39,492 bases of DNA from a bacterium (GTDB lineage Bacteria; Pseudomonadota; Alphaproteobacteria; Sphingomonadales; Sphingomonadaceae): NCBI GenBank assembly GCA_030824575.1, contig JAVBXL010000188.1, forward strand, positions 1 to 39,492, read 5' to 3'. A program made the position numbers and the translations under genes. The notes beneath the pieces were generated by a model. That model did no database searches. It worked only from the letters and a program-made list of their open reading frames with translations, and was not told where the DNA came from. The number at the start of each line of letters is the position of its first letter. Within the stretch, counting starts at the first letter, position 1. This document shows, piece by piece, positions 24,079 through 31,233 of this stretch.

Positions 24079-24741
24079 ATGACTCGCCCGCTCACCTTCG
24101 CCATCCCCAAGGGCCGCATCCTCGATGAAGCGCTGCCCTTGCTCGCCAAAGCCGGTATCGAACCGGAGGCGGAGTTTCATGACAAGAAAAGCCGGGCGCT
24201 GCGCTTCGCCACCAACCGGCCCGACGTGTCGATCATCCGCGTGCGCGCGTTCGACGTCGCGACTTTCGTCGCCCATGGCGCGGCGCAGATCGGCATCGTC
24301 GGCTCCGACGTTGTGGAGGAGTTCAGCTATTCCGAACTCTATGCGCCCGTAGACCTCGATATCGGCCATTGCCGCCTGTCGGTCGCTGAACCCACCGGCC
24401 TTGCCGACGAGGATCAGGCCGCGATGAGCCATGTCCGCGTCGCGACCAAATATCCGCACCTTACCCGCCGCTATTATGAAGCGCGCGGATTGCAGGCCGA
24501 ATGCGTGAAATTGAATGGCGCGATGGAACTGGCCCCCTCGCTTGGCCTGTCGCGCCGGATCGTCGATCTCGTCTCGTCGGGCGCGACGCTCAAGGCCAAT
24601 GGCCTGGTCGAGACGGACATCATCATGCAGATCAGCGCCCGCCTGATCGTTAACCGCGCCGCGTACAAGATGCGCTCGGCGGAACTCTCGCCGTTGGTGG
24701 AGGCGTTCCGCGCCGCCGTGGGGGTGCAGGATGCCGCTTAG
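24079..24741 (+). CDS. hisG: ATP phosphoribosyltransferase, short form
   Basis: This is the first enzyme of histidine synthesis; it couples ATP with PRPP. The 220-residue length and lack of the C-terminal regulatory ACT-like domain mark the short form (HisG-S), which needs a HisZ partner for activity and feedback control; hisZ is not in the window. Visible motifs: [21 protein letters not shown] at the start, [14 protein letters not shown] (periplasmic-binding-like fold), and the PRPP loop [16 protein letters not shown]. The start ATG 24079 has TAAGG upstream. It overlaps hisD by 11 bases, so translation is coupled. Confidence 0.95.
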   Translation: MTRPLTFAIPKGRILDEALPLLAKAGIEPEAEFHDKKSRALRFATNRPDVSIIRVRAFDVATFVAHGAAQIGIVGSDVVEEFSYSELYAPVDLDIGHCRLSVAEPTGLADEDQAAMSHVRVATKYPHLTRRYYEARGLQAECVKLNGAMELAPSLGLSRRIVDLVSSGATLKANGLVETDIIMQISARLIVNRAAYKMRSAELSPLVEAFRAAVGVQDAA

Positions 24742-26026
24742 GCTCGACAGCCACGACGCCGGTTTCGCGGCCGCCTTCACGGCCCTCGTCAACGACCGCC
24801 GCGAAGCGGACGAGGATGTCTCGCGCGACGTCACCGCGATTCTCAAAGCCGTGCGCGCCGGCGGCGACGCGGCGCTGGCCGATTATACCCAGCGCTTCGA
24901 CCGCCATGACCTGAACGTCAGCGGCTGGGCGGTGACGGCGGCGGAGACACGCGCCGCGCTCGACGGCATATCGACGGAACTGCGCGACGCGCTCGAACTC
25001 GCCGCCGCGCGCATCACCACCTATCATGAAAAACAGCGTCCGCAGGACAGCGATGGCGTAGACAGCGCCGGCGTGCGCCTTGGCGCCCGCTGGAGCGCGG
25101 TCGATGCCGCCGGCCTCTATGTGCCCGGTGGCCGCGCCGCCTATCCCAGCTCGCTGCTGATGAACGTCATCCCCGCCAAGGTCGCGGGCGTCCGCCGCAT
25201 CGCCATGGTGACGCCGACGCCGGGTGGCGAGATCAATCCGCTCGTCCTGGCCGCAGCCCAGATTGCGGGGATCGAGGAAATCTGGCGTGTCGGGGGCGCG
25301 CAGGCCGTCGCCGCGCTCGCCTATGGCACTGACCGGATCGCGCCGGTGGACGTCATCACCGGTCCCGGCAACGCCTGGGTCGCCGAAGCCAAGCGCCAAC
25401 TTTATGGCGTGGTGGGCATCGACATGGTCGCCGGCCCTTCCGAGATCGTCGTCGTCGCAGATGGCCGGAACGATCCCGAATGGACCGCCGCCGACCTACT
25501 CAGCCAGTCGGAACATGATCCGACCAGCCAGTCGATCCTGTTCACCGACGACGCGGCCTTCGCCGACGCCGTCGCGCAAGCGGTCGATCGCCAGATTCCG
25601 GCGCTCTCCACCAGCGCCGTCGCGCGCACTAGCTGGGACGCCAATGGCGCGATCATCCTGGTCCGCGACCTGGACGAAGCCATGCCGCTGGTCGATCGGC
25701 TGGCGCCTGAACATCTCGAACTCGCGGTGGACGATCCCGACCGCTATTTCGCGCAGGTCCGCCATGCCGGATCGGTTTTCCTGGGCCGGATGACGCCCGA
25801 AGCCGTCGGCGATTATGTCGCCGGGCCGAATCACGTCCTGCCCACCGGCCGCCGCGCGCGCTTCTCGTCGGGCCTGTCGGTGTTGGATTTCATGAAGCGC
25901 ACCAGTTTCCTCAGCCTCGACGCCGCGGCGATCGGCGCGATCGGCCCCGCGGCCGTCGCGCTGGCGCGGGCGGAGGGCTTGCCTGCCCACGCCGCTTCGG
26001 TGGCGCTGCGCCTCAAAAAGACATAG
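24731..26026 (+). CDS. hisD: Histidinol dehydrogenase
   Basis: This enzyme makes the last two NAD-dependent oxidations of histidine synthesis, L-histidinol to L-histidine. The 431-residue protein has [33 protein letters not shown], the zinc-ligand region [12 protein letters not shown] (Gln and His), then the catalytic-region [13 protein letters not shown] and [20 protein letters not shown]. Family length (about 430) fits. It starts inside the hisG 3' end and is followed 9 bases later by nusB. Confidence 0.96.
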   Translation: MPLRLDSHDAGFAAAFTALVNDRREADEDVSRDVTAILKAVRAGGDAALADYTQRFDRHDLNVSGWAVTAAETRAALDGISTELRDALELAAARITTYHEKQRPQDSDGVDSAGVRLGARWSAVDAAGLYVPGGRAAYPSSLLMNVIPAKVAGVRRIAMVTPTPGGEINPLVLAAAQIAGIEEIWRVGGAQAVAALAYGTDRIAPVDVITGPGNAWVAEAKRQLYGVVGIDMVAGPSEIVVVADGRNDPEWTAADLLSQSEHDPTSQSILFTDDAAFADAVAQAVDRQIPALSTSAVARTSWDANGAIILVRDLDEAMPLVDRLAPEHLELAVDDPDRYFAQVRHAGSVFLGRMTPEAVGDYVAGPNHVLPTGRRARFSSGLSVLDFMKRTSFLSLDAAAIGAIGPAAVALARAEGLPAHAASVALRLKKT

Positions 26027-26035
26027 GGATATCCC

Positions 26036-26482
26036 ATGAACGATCGCTCCAAATCCCGCTCCGCCGCGCGTCTCGCCGCGGTCCAGGCGCTCTACCAGCT
26101 CGAAATGGAGGGCACGCCCGTCCATATCCTGCTGCATGAATTCCACCAGCATCGGCTGGGCGCCACGATCGAGGATGTCACCTACGCCCCGGCGGAGGAG
26201 TCGTTCTTCGACGATGTCGTGACCGGCGTGGACAAGCGCCGCGACGAGATCGACGCGCTGATCGCCGCCCGCCTGTCTAGCGGCTGGAGCCTCGACCGCC
26301 TCGATAAGCCGATGCGCCAGATCCTGCGCGCGGGCACCTATGAACTGCTCGCCCGCGCCGACATCGGCACCGGCACCGTCATCAGCGAATATGTCGATGT
26401 CGCCCACGCCTTCTACGACAAGCGGGAGTCCGGTTTCGTCAACGGCCTGCTCGACGGCGTGTCGAAGGATGTGCGGAAGTAA
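26036..26482 (+). CDS. nusB: Transcription antitermination factor NusB
   Basis: This RNA-binding protein joins NusE (S10) on boxA of rRNA leader transcripts and supports rRNA antitermination. The 148-residue all-helical product begins with the usual basic arm (SKSRSAARLAAVQALYQLEM) and ends FVNGLLDGVSKDVRK; the family core LDRLDKPMRQILRAGTYELL and ISEYVDVAHAFYDKRESGF is present. ATG 26036 fits. It is the fourth gene of a closely spaced run mnmA-unknown-hisG-hisD-nusB. A REP-like element follows, starting about 5 bases after the stop, then thiL. Confidence 0.94.
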   Translation: MNDRSKSRSAARLAAVQALYQLEMEGTPVHILLHEFHQHRLGATIEDVTYAPAEESFFDDVVTGVDKRRDEIDALIAARLSSGWSLDRLDKPMRQILRAGTYELLARADIGTGTVISEYVDVAHAFYDKRESGFVNGLLDGVSKDVRK

Positions 26483-26486
26483 ATTG

Positions 26487-26558
26487 CCGCCCTGAGCGAA
26501 GCGCGAGGGCATCGCGCTCCGCTCGATGATGGGCTTCGACTTCGCTCAGCCCGAACGG
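26487..26558. repeat. Palindromic intergenic repeat (REP-like), copy 3
   Basis: The right arm (26531-26558) is the same 27-base sequence as the right arm of copy 2, ending CAGCCCGAACGG. The left arm (26487-26510) is decayed: it keeps GCCCTGAGCGAAG but has lost the outer CCGTTC. The element fills the nusB-thiL gap; its end lies 11 bases before the thiL start. Confidence 0.8.
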
Positions 26559-26569
26559 TAGGATAGCGC

Positions 26570-27484
26570 ATGTCCGCCGAATCCCGCTTCCTCACCCTGC
26601 TGCGCCTGCTGGCGAACGATCCCGCGGCGCAGGGGCTGGCCGACGATGTCGCGATCCTGCCCGTAGGCGGCACTCGCCTGATCCTGACCAGCGACACAAT
26701 GGTCGAGGGCGTTCATTATCTCCCCACTGATCCGCCCGCCGACATCGGCTGGAAGCTGGCGGCGGTGAACCTGTCCGACCTTGCGGCCAAGGGCGCGAAG
26801 CCGGTCGGCTGCTTGCTGAACTACGCGCTGTCCGGTGACGATGTCTGGGACGGAGCCTTTATCGCCGGTCTGGGCGAGGCGCTCGACCGCCACGCCATGC
26901 CGTTGCTGGGCGGGGACACGGTCAAGATGCCCACCGGATCGGCGCGCAGCTACAGCCTGACCGCGATCGGCGAAGCGACCGGCGCGGTCCCCACCCGCAG
27001 CGGGGCGCAGCCGGGCGACCGGCTCTACCTGAGCGGCCCGGTCGGCGATGCGGGCATCGGCCTCGTGCTTGCCAGCGCCGATGCGGCGGCAAGCGGCCCG
27101 CTGGTGGAGGCTTATCGCCGCCCGCGCCCGCGATTGGCCGAAGGGGCACTGCTCGCGCCCCATGCAACCGCGATGATGGATGTGTCGGACGGCCTGTTGA
27201 TCGACGCATCGCGCATGGGCCAAGCCAGCGGCGTCGCGATCACCATCAACCATATTCCGCTATCCACGGCGCTGGAACGGGTGCGCGGTGCCAGCACCGC
27301 GGTCCAGATTGCCGCAGCGCGGGCGGGCGACGATTATGAGTTGCTCTTCACGATGCCGCGCGGGTTGACGCCGCCGGTGCGGGCCATCCCGGTCGGTCAT
27401 GTCGCGGCAGGATCGGGCCTGACGCTAATGATCGACGGCGCGGTCATTCCGTTGCCCGACTCGTTGGGCTGGGAGCATGGCTAA
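26570..27484 (+). CDS. thiL: Thiamine-monophosphate kinase
   Basis: This kinase phosphorylates thiamine monophosphate to the active cofactor thiamine diphosphate. The 304-residue AIR-synthase/PurM-fold protein shows the magnesium/ATP sites of the family: ADDVAIL near residue 24, LTSDTMVEGVHYL, LAAVNLSDLAAKGAKP, GGDTVKMP, then MDVSDGLLIDASRM and GDDYELLF. Typical length is 310-330, so it is slightly short. ATG 26570 has TAGGA upstream. The preceding REP-like element may separate its expression from nusB. The stop overlaps the end of the convergent DUF1345 gene by 4 bases. Confidence 0.94.
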   Translation: MSAESRFLTLLRLLANDPAAQGLADDVAILPVGGTRLILTSDTMVEGVHYLPTDPPADIGWKLAAVNLSDLAAKGAKPVGCLLNYALSGDDVWDGAFIAGLGEALDRHAMPLLGGDTVKMPTGSARSYSLTAIGEATGAVPTRSGAQPGDRLYLSGPVGDAGIGLVLASADAAASGPLVEAYRRPRPRLAEGALLAPHATAMMDVSDGLLIDASRMGQASGVAITINHIPLSTALERVRGASTAVQIAAARAGDDYELLFTMPRGLTPPVRAIPVGHVAAGSGLTLMIDGAVIPLPDSLGWEHG

Positions 27485-28116
27485 CCGCCACCCAGCACAT
27501 TGATGGTGAAGGCCAGGATGCCGAGGTTGAACAGGAAGGCCGCCAGGCATTGGAACAGCACCGTCCGGCGCATCGCCGTGGCCGTCACAGATACGTCGGA
27601 GGTCTGGAACGTCATGCCGAGCGTGAAGGCGAAATAGAGGAAGTCCCAATAGCCCGGCTCGTCCTCCTCCGGGAAATCCAGCCCGCCCCGGTCTTTGCCG
27701 CTCTTGTCGGACAGGTAGAAATTATGGGCATAATGCATCGCATAGACCAGGTTTGAAAAAAGCCAGGCGATCAGCAAAGTCGCCAGCAGCAGCGCGATCA
27801 TCGCCCCGTTCGGCCCGCCATGCTGGCTGATCGCCACGCCGACCGCGACCAGGATCACCAGGCTGACGATGCCGGTCAGCAACAGCATCAGTCCACGATT
27901 GGCATCGTTCACCTGCGCCTTGCGCCGCATCGATGCCGCATCAGCATCGATCAACGGCACGACAGAAATCATGAAGGCGATGGCGGCTAGGTCGAACCCC
28001 GCCATCGCCGCTTCATGCCATGGCATCCACACGGCCAGCGGCCCGACCAGCGCCAGCAGCGCAAGAAACATGCCATAGCGCCAGGGGAAGAGGGGAGGAG
28101 ACCGCATGACGCGCAT
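27481..28116 (-). CDS. DUF1345 family membrane protein
   Basis: The protein of about 211 residues has five hydrophobic helices and the family signature GYWDFLYFAFTLGMTFQTSD near residue 155-175, preceded by the NLVYAMHYAHNFYL helix with conserved His and Tyr residues. The role of the family is unknown; the signature recalls the pore/selectivity region of small ion channels, but this has not been shown. Several ATGs are possible (28116, 28107); none has a strong ribosome site and TM1 (FLALLALVGPLAVWM) begins shortly after. It lies 31 bases downstream of the ClpP-like gene on the same strand and may share its transcript. Confidence 0.85.
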   Translation of the reverse strand: MRVMRSPPLFPWRYGMFLALLALVGPLAVWMPWHEAAMAGFDLAAIAFMISVVPLIDADAASMRRKAQVNDANRGLMLLLTGIVSLVILVAVGVAISQHGGPNGAMIALLLATLLIAWLFSNLVYAMHYAHNFYLSDKSGKDRGGLDFPEEDEPGYWDFLYFAFTLGMTFQTSDVSVTATAMRRTVLFQCLAAFLFNLGILAFTINVLGGG

Positions 28117-28147
28117 CAAAGGCGCAGCCACGCCATCTGGCAAGCGC

Positions 28148-28723
28148 TTATAACACTGCCGCGATAAGCCCGCGCGCCTGCGCCTCGTTCGCTTCCAGAT
28201 ACCAGTTCTCCGGCGCTTTCTCCAGCAGCTCCTCCATCGTCACCTGCGACCCCAGGATCAGGTTCGCAAAGCCTTCATTCTGGATCGCGATCGAGGATTC
28301 GATCTCGTTCAGCGTCGCCTTCAGCGTCGCGATGCAGGTGGAGAGCGGCCCGGCGAGGTGGATATTCTTGGTGATGATCCGTTCGTGAATCATCAGCCGC
28401 GTGCCGCGGGTCAGATAGCGATTTTCGGCCGCGAAGAAGCTCATGAAGGTCGCGCCGGCCGAATAGACCGCAGTGCGCCCCATGAACACCAGCCGCCGGT
28501 CGGGATAAAGTTCGGAATGGAAGCGGATATCCTCCCCCATCAGCCGGGCGATCTCCGGGTCGCCGCCCAGGGTGGACAGTTCGACCACGACCAGCCCCTG
28601 TTGCGGCGCGGTGGACAGGCAGTTCTTGAAATGCAGATACATGCCATGGTCGACCACGCCCGACAGCATGATCGCGGGAAATTCGAAATCCTTGGGGCCA
28701 AGCATCGGGGCAGTCATCAACAT
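28148..28723 (-). CDS. ClpP-like serine protease (ClpP/crotonase superfamily)
   Basis: The 191-residue protein has the ClpP fold pattern but is far from housekeeping ClpP. The likely catalytic Ser is in RTAVYSAGATFMSFF (Ser88), placed where ClpP has GQAASMGA. The likely His is in RLMIHERI (His113), matching MIHQP in ClpP. The third residue would lie in the ANEAQARGLIAAV segment near 178-190, where ClpP has an Asp-containing helix; a clear Asp is not evident there. The N-terminal core is GLVVVELSTLGGDPEIARLMG. Because it lacks clear Clp ATPase-docking features it may act alone or be a membrane-linked homologue. ATG 28723 has AAGGA 7 bases upstream. It is divergent from ruvA. Confidence 0.75.
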   Translation of the reverse strand: MLMTAPMLGPKDFEFPAIMLSGVVDHGMYLHFKNCLSTAPQQGLVVVELSTLGGDPEIARLMGEDIRFHSELYPDRRLVFMGRTAVYSAGATFMSFFAAENRYLTRGTRLMIHERIITKNIHLAGPLSTCIATLKATLNEIESSIAIQNEGFANLILGSQVTMEELLEKAPENWYLEANEAQARGLIAAVL

Positions 28724-28819
28724 GTTTGGGTCCTTGAGAGGGAAAGTCGCGCTGCACTACGCATGGGAGGGCAAAAGGTGCCGCGCTTTTGACTGGCGCG
28801 CGGCGCGACAGGCTGTAAA

Positions 28820-28834
28820 GAACAGATCATGACC
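28820..28834. promoter_or_regulatory. Possible LexA (SOS) box upstream of ruvA
   Basis: GAAC-AGATCAT-GACC read on the opposite strand is GGTC-N7-GTTC, one base away from the alphaproteobacterial LexA box GTTC-N7-GTTC (7 of 8 fixed bases). It lies 30-44 bases upstream of the ruvA start. A one-mismatch match can arise by chance, so this is tentative. Confidence 0.25.
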
Positions 28835-28863
28835 AAAGGGCGGGACGCCGAAGGGCAGGGCAG

Positions 28864-29472
28864 ATGATCGCGAAACTCAAAGGGTTGCTGGACAGCACGG
28901 GCATCGACCACGCCATTATCGACGTGGGCGGCGTGGGCTATCTGGTCGGCGCGTCGTCGCGCACGCTCGCGGCTTTGGGTTCAGTTGGCGAGGCGGTGAC
29001 GATCCATACCGAAATGCTGGTCGCGGCGGACTCGATCCGCCTGGTCGGCTTCGCCCGCGCCGAGGAACGCGACTGGTATCGGCTGCTCACCCATGTCCAG
29101 GGCGTGGGTTCGCGCGTCGCGCTGGCGATCCTGTCCGCGCTCGAACCGCTGGAACTGCACCGCGCCGTGGCGATGGGGGACAAGGCGATGATCGCGCGGG
29201 CGAACGGGGTCGGCCCGAAACTCGCCCAGCGCATCGTCAACGAATTGAAGGACAAGATTGGCACAGCGCCGGCCGGCAGCCCTATCGGCGTTGGCGGTGT
29301 GGTGGCGCTCCCAACCGGCAGCTTCGCCGCCGACGCCCTGTCCGCGCTCCAGAATCTGGGCTTCAAGCCGCATGAAGCCAGCGTCGCCGTCGCGGCCGCC
29401 GAAGAGGAACTGGGCAACAATGCCAGCCTCGACGCGCTGGTCCGCTTGGCGCTACGGAAGGCGGCGAAGTGA
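28864..29472 (+). CDS. ruvA: Holliday junction branch-migration protein RuvA
   Basis: RuvA binds four-way DNA junctions as a tetramer and loads the RuvB motor. The 202-residue protein has domain I ([31 protein letters not shown]), domain II with two helix-hairpin-helix motifs ([37 protein letters not shown]), a flexible linker, and domain III ([20 protein letters not shown]) that contacts RuvB. Length is normal. A LexA-like site may lie upstream. Unusually, ruvB does not follow directly: a parD-parE pair lies between. ruvC is not in the window. Confidence 0.96.
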   Translation: MIAKLKGLLDSTGIDHAIIDVGGVGYLVGASSRTLAALGSVGEAVTIHTEMLVAADSIRLVGFARAEERDWYRLLTHVQGVGSRVALAILSALEPLELHRAVAMGDKAMIARANGVGPKLAQRIVNELKDKIGTAPAGSPIGVGGVVALPTGSFAADALSALQNLGFKPHEASVAVAAAEEELGNNASLDALVRLALRKAAK

Positions 29473-29480
29473 CGAGCACA

Positions 29481-29509
29481 TTGGCTTGCGACAGCAAAAG
29501 GCTTATGAT
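29481..29509 (+). promoter_or_regulatory. Internal promoter of parDE within the ruv operon
   Basis: TTGGCT (29481-29486), a 17-base spacer, then TATGAT (29504-29509) sit in the 43-base gap after ruvA. The parD ATG (29516) is 7 bases after the -10 box, so the transcript would start at or next to it, with no Shine-Dalgarno sequence. The match to the sigma-70 pattern is 4/6 and 5/6 with the ideal spacing. Confidence 0.5.
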
Positions 29510-29515
29510 CTGACC

Positions 29516-29761
29516 ATGGCAAATCTGAACGTTTCCATGCCGCCGGCGCTTGAACAATGGATCGACACCCGGCTCGCTCAAGGTCGATATGCGGATGCAG
29601 CTGACTATCTTCGCGACTTAGTCCGGCGCGATCAAGAAGCGGCGGATGATGACACGCATTGGGTGCGCGGGAAGATTTTGGAAGGGTTTGCCTCCGGCGT
29701 GATCGATGCAGAACACGAAGATGTCTTGAGAGAGATCATGGCGCGACTGCCGGATGCCTAA
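29516..29761 (+). CDS. parD: ParD-type antitoxin
   Basis: The 81-residue antitoxin neutralises ParE and represses its own promoter. The N-terminal half is a ribbon-helix-helix: strand MANLNVSMPPAL, then helix EQWIDTRLAQGRYADAADYL and RDLVRRDQE. The C-terminal half (DTHWVRGKILEGFASGVIDAE then [13 protein letters not shown]) is helical and should wrap the toxin. This matches CopG/ParD-like antitoxins. It begins 43 bases after ruvA, behind its own promoter, with no ribosome site, so translation may be leaderless. Its stop overlaps parE by 8 bases. Codon use is less GC-rich than in ruvA and ruvB, a sign that the pair was acquired. Confidence 0.9.
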   Translation: MANLNVSMPPALEQWIDTRLAQGRYADAADYLRDLVRRDQEAADDDTHWVRGKILEGFASGVIDAEHEDVLREIMARLPDA

Positions 29762-30056
29762 GATCAGGCTTACGGTCGCCGCGCAACAGGATCTCATCGC
29801 CATTCAGGATCGGGGGCTTGATGTTTTCGGCCTGGACGCAGTTCGGTTACATATGCAAGGCTTTGAACATATTTTCACGCTCCTTCGCGCTCATCCGGCA
29901 GCAGGTGAAGCCAGACCCGATTATGGAGACGGCATTGGCGTGTTTTCGCATAGGCCACATCGCGTGCTGTATCATGTTGGCGAAACTGAAATCTTGATCG
30001 TGCGCGTCATTCATTCCGCGATGGATGCTATCGCCGCCTTGGGACATACGAAGTGA
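29754..30056 (+). CDS. parE: ParE-type toxin
   Basis: The 100-residue toxin belongs to the RelE/ParE superfamily; ParE members inhibit DNA gyrase. Typical features: N-terminal [20 protein letters not shown] helix, [19 protein letters not shown] (usual LRxxxxxR-type loop), [22 protein letters not shown] at the C-terminus. In ParE the end segment (RV.HGRMD) is where the toxic surface lies; here it is [10 protein letters not shown]. Its ATG overlaps parD by 8 bases and its TGA overlaps the GTG start of ruvB by 4 (GTGA), so ruvB translation may depend on parE translation. Toxin and antitoxin probably form a working type II pair; whether the toxin is active cannot be told from sequence. Confidence 0.9.
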   Translation: MPKIRLTVAAQQDLIAIQDRGLDVFGLDAVRLHMQGFEHIFTLLRAHPAAGEARPDYGDGIGVFSHRPHRVLYHVGETEILIVRVIHSAMDAIAALGHTK

Positions 30057-31075
30057 CCGACGACGATCGCCTCCTCACCCCCGCGCGGCGTCCCGAGGAT
30101 GTCGACGCGGCGCTGCGTCCGAAATCGCTCGACGAATTTATCGGCCAGAAGGCTGCGCGCGAAAATTTGCGCATTTTCATTCAGGCGGCAAAATCGCGCG
30201 GCGATGCGCTCGACCATGTGCTTTTCTTTGGCCCACCGGGCCTGGGCAAGACCACCCTGGCGCAGATCGTCGCCAAGGAAATGGGTGTGGGTTTCCGCGC
30301 GACATCCGGCCCGGTCATCGCCAAGTCGGGCGACCTAGCCGCCTTGCTCACCAATCTGGACGAGGGCGACGTGCTGTTCGTGGACGAAATCCACCGGCTC
30401 AGTCCCGCGGTCGAGGAAGTCCTCTATCCCGCGATGGAGGATCGCGCGCTCGACCTGATGATCGGGGAGGGGCCGTCGGCCCGCTCGGTGCGCATCGACC
30501 TGCCGCGCTTCACCCTGGTCGGCGCGACCACGCGGCAGGGGTTGCTGACCACGCCTTTGCGCGACCGTTTCGGCATCCCGGTGCGGTTGCAATTCTACAC
30601 CGTCGAGGAACTGGAGCTGGTCGTGCGCCGCGCCGCGCGGCTGCTTGACCTGGCCATCACGCCCGACGGCGCGGTGGAAATCGCCCGCCGGTCGCGCGGC
30701 ACCCCGCGCATCGCCGGCCGGTTGCTGCGCCGGGTGCGCGATTTCGCCAATGTCGCGGGCGTTGCCGCCGTCGATGCCAAGGTCGCCGACGCTTCGCTCA
30801 TGCGGCTGGAGGTCGATCATCTCGGCCTCGACCTGATGGACCGCCGTTACCTGATGATGATCGCCGATATCTATCGCGGCGGGCCGGTGGGCGTCGAAAC
30901 GCTGGCCGCTGGCCTGTCCGAAGCGCGCGACACGATTGAGGAAGTGGTCGAACCCTATCTGATCCAGCTCGGCCTCATCGCGCGCACCGCGCGCGGCCGC
31001 TGTCTCAATGGTCCCGGCTGGAAGCATCTGGGCCTCAATCCGCCGGCCGGGTCGCAGGACGGACTTTTCGACTAG
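30053..31075 (+). CDS. ruvB: Holliday junction branch-migration DNA helicase RuvB
   Basis: RuvB is the hexameric AAA+ ATPase that drives branch migration with RuvA. The 340-residue protein begins [19 protein letters not shown] (GTG start) and has [17 protein letters not shown], Walker [12 protein letters not shown], Walker [11 protein letters not shown], sensor 1 LVGATTR, the arginine finger [11 protein letters not shown], and a winged-helix end with [17 protein letters not shown]. Length is normal (about 340). The GTG start lies in the parE stop codon region (GTGA). The family start MTDxxR fits exactly, so ruvB is intact, even though parDE separates it from ruvA. Confidence 0.96.
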   Translation: MTDDDRLLTPARRPEDVDAALRPKSLDEFIGQKAARENLRIFIQAAKSRGDALDHVLFFGPPGLGKTTLAQIVAKEMGVGFRATSGPVIAKSGDLAALLTNLDEGDVLFVDEIHRLSPAVEEVLYPAMEDRALDLMIGEGPSARSVRIDLPRFTLVGATTRQGLLTTPLRDRFGIPVRLQFYTVEELELVVRRAARLLDLAITPDGAVEIARRSRGTPRIAGRLLRRVRDFANVAGVAAVDAKVADASLMRLEVDHLGLDLMDRRYLMMIADIYRGGPVGVETLAAGLSEARDTIEEVVEPYLIQLGLIARTARGRCLNGPGWKHLGLNPPAGSQDGLFD

Positions 31076-31233
31076 GATAGCGTTCGAAACCGATGGCCGT
31101 TACGGCAGGGCGAAGCTATAGCCTTGCCAAGCGCATTTCCGAGCCTGGTTTCGTCCGGCGACTTGGGAAATGCGGCGAACAAAGGACATTCAGGCGCGCA
31201 TCAGACGCGCCGGAAAACCGCAGGAGTCGAGCC

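Noticed and set aside
24010..24846. Open frame of 278 codons on the minus strand across hisG and hisD
   Set aside because: Antisense to two clear histidine genes; His/Arg/Asp-rich shadow.
31093..31233. Upstream extension of the acyl-CoA ligase to ATG 31093
   Set aside because: The extra 47 residues do not resemble the family, and TTG 31234 has a good ribosome site.
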